Shown here piece by piece: positions 6,017 through 7,527 of a DNA stretch of 7,527 bases. This DNA is from Victivallaceae bacterium (GTDB taxonomy: Bacteria > Verrucomicrobiota > Lentisphaeria > Victivallales > Victivallaceae): the NCBI GenBank assembly GCA_028717165.1, contig JAQUOK010000134.1, forward strand, positions 1 through 7,527, given 5' to 3'. Below the pieces are notes generated by a model. The model made no database searches. It saw only the letters and a list, made by a program, of their open reading frames with translations, and was not told the origin of the DNA. The position numbers were made by a program, and so were the translations under genes. The first letter of the stretch is position 1. Every line of letters begins with the position of its first letter.

Positions 6017-6046
6017 ATTATAAAAAATATGATTTGCCGTCTGCAA
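6017..6046 (-). promoter_or_regulatory. Probable sigma-70 promoter for cmk-ybgC
   Basis: On the minus strand TTGCAG (6046-6041) and a consensus TATAAT (6022-6017) are spaced by 18 bases. Transcription would start near 6010, giving a leader of about 13 bases with the ribosome binding site AAGGA inside it. Its presence argues that cmk is not simply transcribed from secY. Confidence 0.55.
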
Positions 6047-6143
6047 AAGAATATTATTAATTTATGACTTGTGAGTGAGCAGTCAAGTCGCAAAGCATAT
6101 AAAAATATTAGACAGAACTGTCAAAAGGTGCGCGGGCGGGTTA

Positions 6144-6195
6144 TTTGGGGGAAAAGGAGAAACTTTTTGGAAAAAGTTTCTCCTTTTCCCCCAAA
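6144..6195. repeat. Near-palindrome with perfect 25-bp arms
   Basis: The arms at 6144-6168 and 6171-6195 are exact reverse complements separated only by GG. The left arm reads TTTGGGGGAAAAGG, then AGAAACTTTTT. Such a long perfect arm with almost no spacer forms a very stable hairpin in RNA and could extrude as a cruciform in DNA. No T-tract follows on either strand, so it is not a standard intrinsic terminator. Confidence 0.85.
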
Positions 6196-6224
6196 CCCCC
6201 AATTCCTCTTCAAAAACTTTTTAT

Positions 6225-6264
6225 CCCGCCTTTATCCCGGCATGTTTGCCGGGATAAAGGCGGG
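6225..6264. repeat. Perfect 18-bp stem-loop with TGTT loop
   Basis: The left arm CCCGCCTTTATCCCGGCA (6225-6242) pairs perfectly with 6247-6264, and one more T-A pair extends it at 6224/6265. On the minus strand, the direction of secY and cmk, the stem is followed by ATAAAAAGTTTTTG, only a broken T-rich run. It could slow or end transcripts from secY. Confidence 0.8.
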
Positions 6265-6325
6265 AAATAAGGTTGTATTGACGTGACGCAAGATTACATT
6301 CAGTGGTCCTTTCAGCGGAAGGGGT

Positions 6326-6349
6326 GCAGGGGCACGAAGGGTGCCCTGC
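6326..6349. repeat. GC-rich bulged hairpin
   Basis: GCAGGGGCAC (6326-6335) pairs with GTGCCCTGC (6341-6349) around loop GAAGG, with a single bulged G. A related CAGGGCA core occurs again in the palindrome at 6419-6435, hinting at a shared repeat family. Confidence 0.5.
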
Positions 6350-6364
6350 CAAGCGGTAGCGCAG

Positions 6365-6403
6365 AAAAAAAGCTTAGCTTTTGATTGCCGGGCAAGCAAA
6401 AGC
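6365..6403 (-). promoter_or_regulatory. Overlapping, mutually exclusive stems (attenuator-like)
   Basis: Reading the minus strand, GCTTTTG (6403-6397) can pair with CAAAAGC (6383-6377), reinforced by an inner TTGC/GCAA. The same CAAAAGC can instead pair with the following GCTTTT (6373-6368) across TAA, giving a short stem that runs into seven T. The two folds exclude each other, as in antiterminator/terminator switches. The terminator stem is weak, with only two G-C pairs, and no regulated gene follows closely, so function is uncertain. Confidence 0.3.
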
Positions 6404-6418
6404 GACCAAGTAAATGGT

Positions 6419-6435
6419 ACAGGGCATTGCCCTGT
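6419..6435. repeat. 17-bp palindrome ACAGGGCA-T-TGCCCTGT
   Basis: The 8-bp arms are perfect around one central base. It is followed by the stem CTGCG (6442-6446) / CGCAG (6452-6456) with loop TAAGG. It is part of the hairpin cluster between secY and cmk, with no identified binding protein. Confidence 0.55.
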
Positions 6436-6540
6436 CGCTGCCTGCGTAAGGCGCAGAAGGGGTTTGGGGGGCTAAGGGCCCACCAAAGAAAAAGGCGTAG
6501 TTCTGGCTCGTTGACACCCTACCGCACAGCTTGAAAAATT

Positions 6541-7527
6541 TTATCTCCCGCTGCGGCTGCGGATGCGTCCGCGTTTCAGGAAACCGTCATAGTTGCGCAT
6601 GGTCAGATGAGATTCGAGCTGGCTCAGGGTATCGAGTACAACCCCGACCATGATCAGCAAACTGGTGCCGCCGAAAAACGATGCAACCATGAAAGGTATT
6701 TTCAAACTGGAATACAGCATTATCGGGAAAATAGCCAGAAAAGTCAGGAAAATAGAACCGGCAAAAGTTATTCTGGTCATGGTGGAATCAAGGAAATGCG
6801 CCGTCGGTTCACCCGGACGGATACCCGGAATATAAGCGCCCTGCTGCTTAAGATTATCGGAAATCTGCAGAGGATTGAACTGATTGGCGACCCAGAAATA
6901 GGAAAAAGCCAGGATCAGCGCCGAATAGGTAATGATATAACCGATTGAGCCGTCCTGCAGAAGTTGCGCCGCGGCCGACCATCTGAGCATCTGGAACAAA
7001 GTGGTTGGAACCATTATGATCGCTCCGGCGAAAATAATCGGCATGACGCCGGAAAAGTTGACTTTCAGAGGCATATAGGTACTGCCGTCCTGAACCTGGC
7101 CGCCGATAGTTTTGCGCACCATCTGGATAGGCACCCGCCGGTATCCCTGGGTCAGCAGTATGGTCGCGGCGGTCACCGCCGCGAAAATGCACATGAGAAT
7201 AAGCAGATGGATCGGGGTAAATGTCGTTCCGGCGGCGGTTGAGCCGCGGCGCGCCATTTCCCAGAGCTGGATGCACGCGTTCGGCATCCGGGCGATAATA
7301 TTGATGGTAATGATTATTGACGCGCCGTTGCCGATCCCGCGTTCGGTAATCTGCTCTCCCAGCCACATGAACACCATTGTACACGCAGTCAGGACAAGTA
7401 CGGTCATGAAAACGAATATTCCGGGCTGTATGACAATCAGGGTCTGGTTGTTGGCAAGAGAAGGCAGCCCGAGTTTGCTGGGGTTAAGCATCGCCGTAGC
7501 GGCGACGGCGCCCTGGATCAGGCATAT
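6541..7527 (-). CDS. secY: Protein translocase subunit SecY, C-terminal part (5' end outside window)
   Basis: SecY is the channel of the SecYEG translocon in the inner membrane; it exports unfolded preproteins with SecA and inserts membrane proteins with SRP. The frame is open to the window edge (upstream residues ICLIQGAVAATA), so 328 of about 440 residues are present, starting around the third membrane helix. Landmarks are WLGEQITERGIGNG near the fourth helix, PLKVNFSGVMPIIFA in the seventh-helix region, and NLKQQGAYIPGIRPGEPTA in the cytoplasmic loop used by ribosome and SecA. FFGGTSLLIMVGVVLDT lies in the last helix, before the basic tail RGRIRSRSGR. No defect is visible. Bacterial secY usually sits in the ribosomal spc operon; none of the usual downstream genes (map, infA, rpmJ, rpsM) follows here, so it seems to end its transcription unit. 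Confidence 0.97.
   Translation of the reverse strand: MCLIQGAVAATAMLNPSKLGLPSLANNQTLIVIQPGIFVFMTVLVLTACTMVFMWLGEQITERGIGNGASIIITINIIARMPNACIQLWEMARRGSTAAGTTFTPIHLLILMCIFAAVTAATILLTQGYRRVPIQMVRKTIGGQVQDGSTYMPLKVNFSGVMPIIFAGAIIMVPTTLFQMLRWSAAAQLLQDGSIGYIITYSALILAFSYFWVANQFNPLQISDNLKQQGAYIPGIRPGEPTAHFLDSTMTRITFAGSIFLTFLAIFPIMLYSSLKIPFMVASFFGGTSLLIMVGVVLDTLSQLESHLTMRNYDGFLKRGRIRSRSGR

Larger units (their letters stand above)
5998..6540. other. 543-bp gene-free gap dense in inverted repeats
   Basis: No coding frame here has a convincing start, ribosome binding site or protein-like composition. Apart from the cmk promoter, the gap is filled with short stems. From left to right these are GACTTG/CAAGTC (6066-6071, 6084-6089), GACAG/CTGTC (6111-6122), a 25-bp near-palindrome (6144-6195), an 18-bp stem (6225-6264), a bulged stem (6326-6349), overlapping stems (6365-6403), ACAGGGCA/TGCCCTGT (6419-6435) and CTGCG/CGCAG (6442-6456). 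CCCCCAAACCCCC (6188-6200) also has a distant near-complement, GGGGTTTGGGGGG (6459-6471). It may be a pile of genomic repeats or a structured transcript downstream of secY. Confidence 0.6.

Noticed and set aside
6071..6286. Overlapping plus-strand frames of about 60-71 codons in the secY-cmk gap
   Set aside because: They are translations of the 25-bp and 18-bp hairpins; neither frame shows a domain or a ribosome binding site.
6854..7384. 176-codon minus-strand frame within secY
   Set aside because: It is out of frame with an intact SecY and has a soluble, unfamiliar composition; it is a shadow.

Overview
The window looks like bacterial chromosomal DNA of moderate GC, with housekeeping genes separated by repeat-rich intergenic DNA. 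AroB, DprA, Cmk, a YbgC-type thioesterase and SecY are near-universal, so they do not fix the lineage. A DUF4432 sugar-epimerase-like protein, a RhaS/RhaR-like AraC regulator and many short mobile repeats would fit a carbohydrate-using Gram-negative, perhaps in the Planctomycetota-Verrucomicrobiota-Lentisphaerota group. That placement is a weak inference.

Layout: the 3' two-thirds of aroB (1-576, +) overlaps dprA (569-1690, +) by 8 bp. A gene-free 255-bp element with 12-bp terminal inverted repeats and an 11-bp flanking direct repeat (1713-1989) separates dprA from a DUF4432 gene (2024-3061, +). The 738-bp gap 3062-3799 holds hairpins, a very AT-rich patch and an overlooked 54-codon gene on the minus strand (3246-3410). 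That gene has a clear ribosome binding site and a ribbon-helix-helix-like pattern. An AraC-family activator gene follows (3800-4660, +), preceded by a 7-bp-arm palindrome. Between it and the convergent ybgC lies a second non-coding element: 149 bp, perfect 22-bp terminal inverted repeats, and exact TATTAT direct repeats on both sides (4757-4917). On the minus strand, cmk (5311-5997) and ybgC (4926-5324) overlap by 14 bp and probably share one promoter. The 543-bp gap 5998-6540 is packed with inverted repeats, including a 25-bp-arm near-palindrome and an 18-bp perfect stem. The window ends inside secY (6541-7527, minus, 5' end missing).

No tRNA, rRNA, CRISPR array or defence operon was seen. 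The genes themselves are ordinary. The unusual content is non-coding: two well-bounded MITE-like insertions, several GTAG-plus-hairpin motifs resembling REP sequences, the hairpin cluster between secY and cmk with mutually exclusive stems, and the small RHH-like gene.
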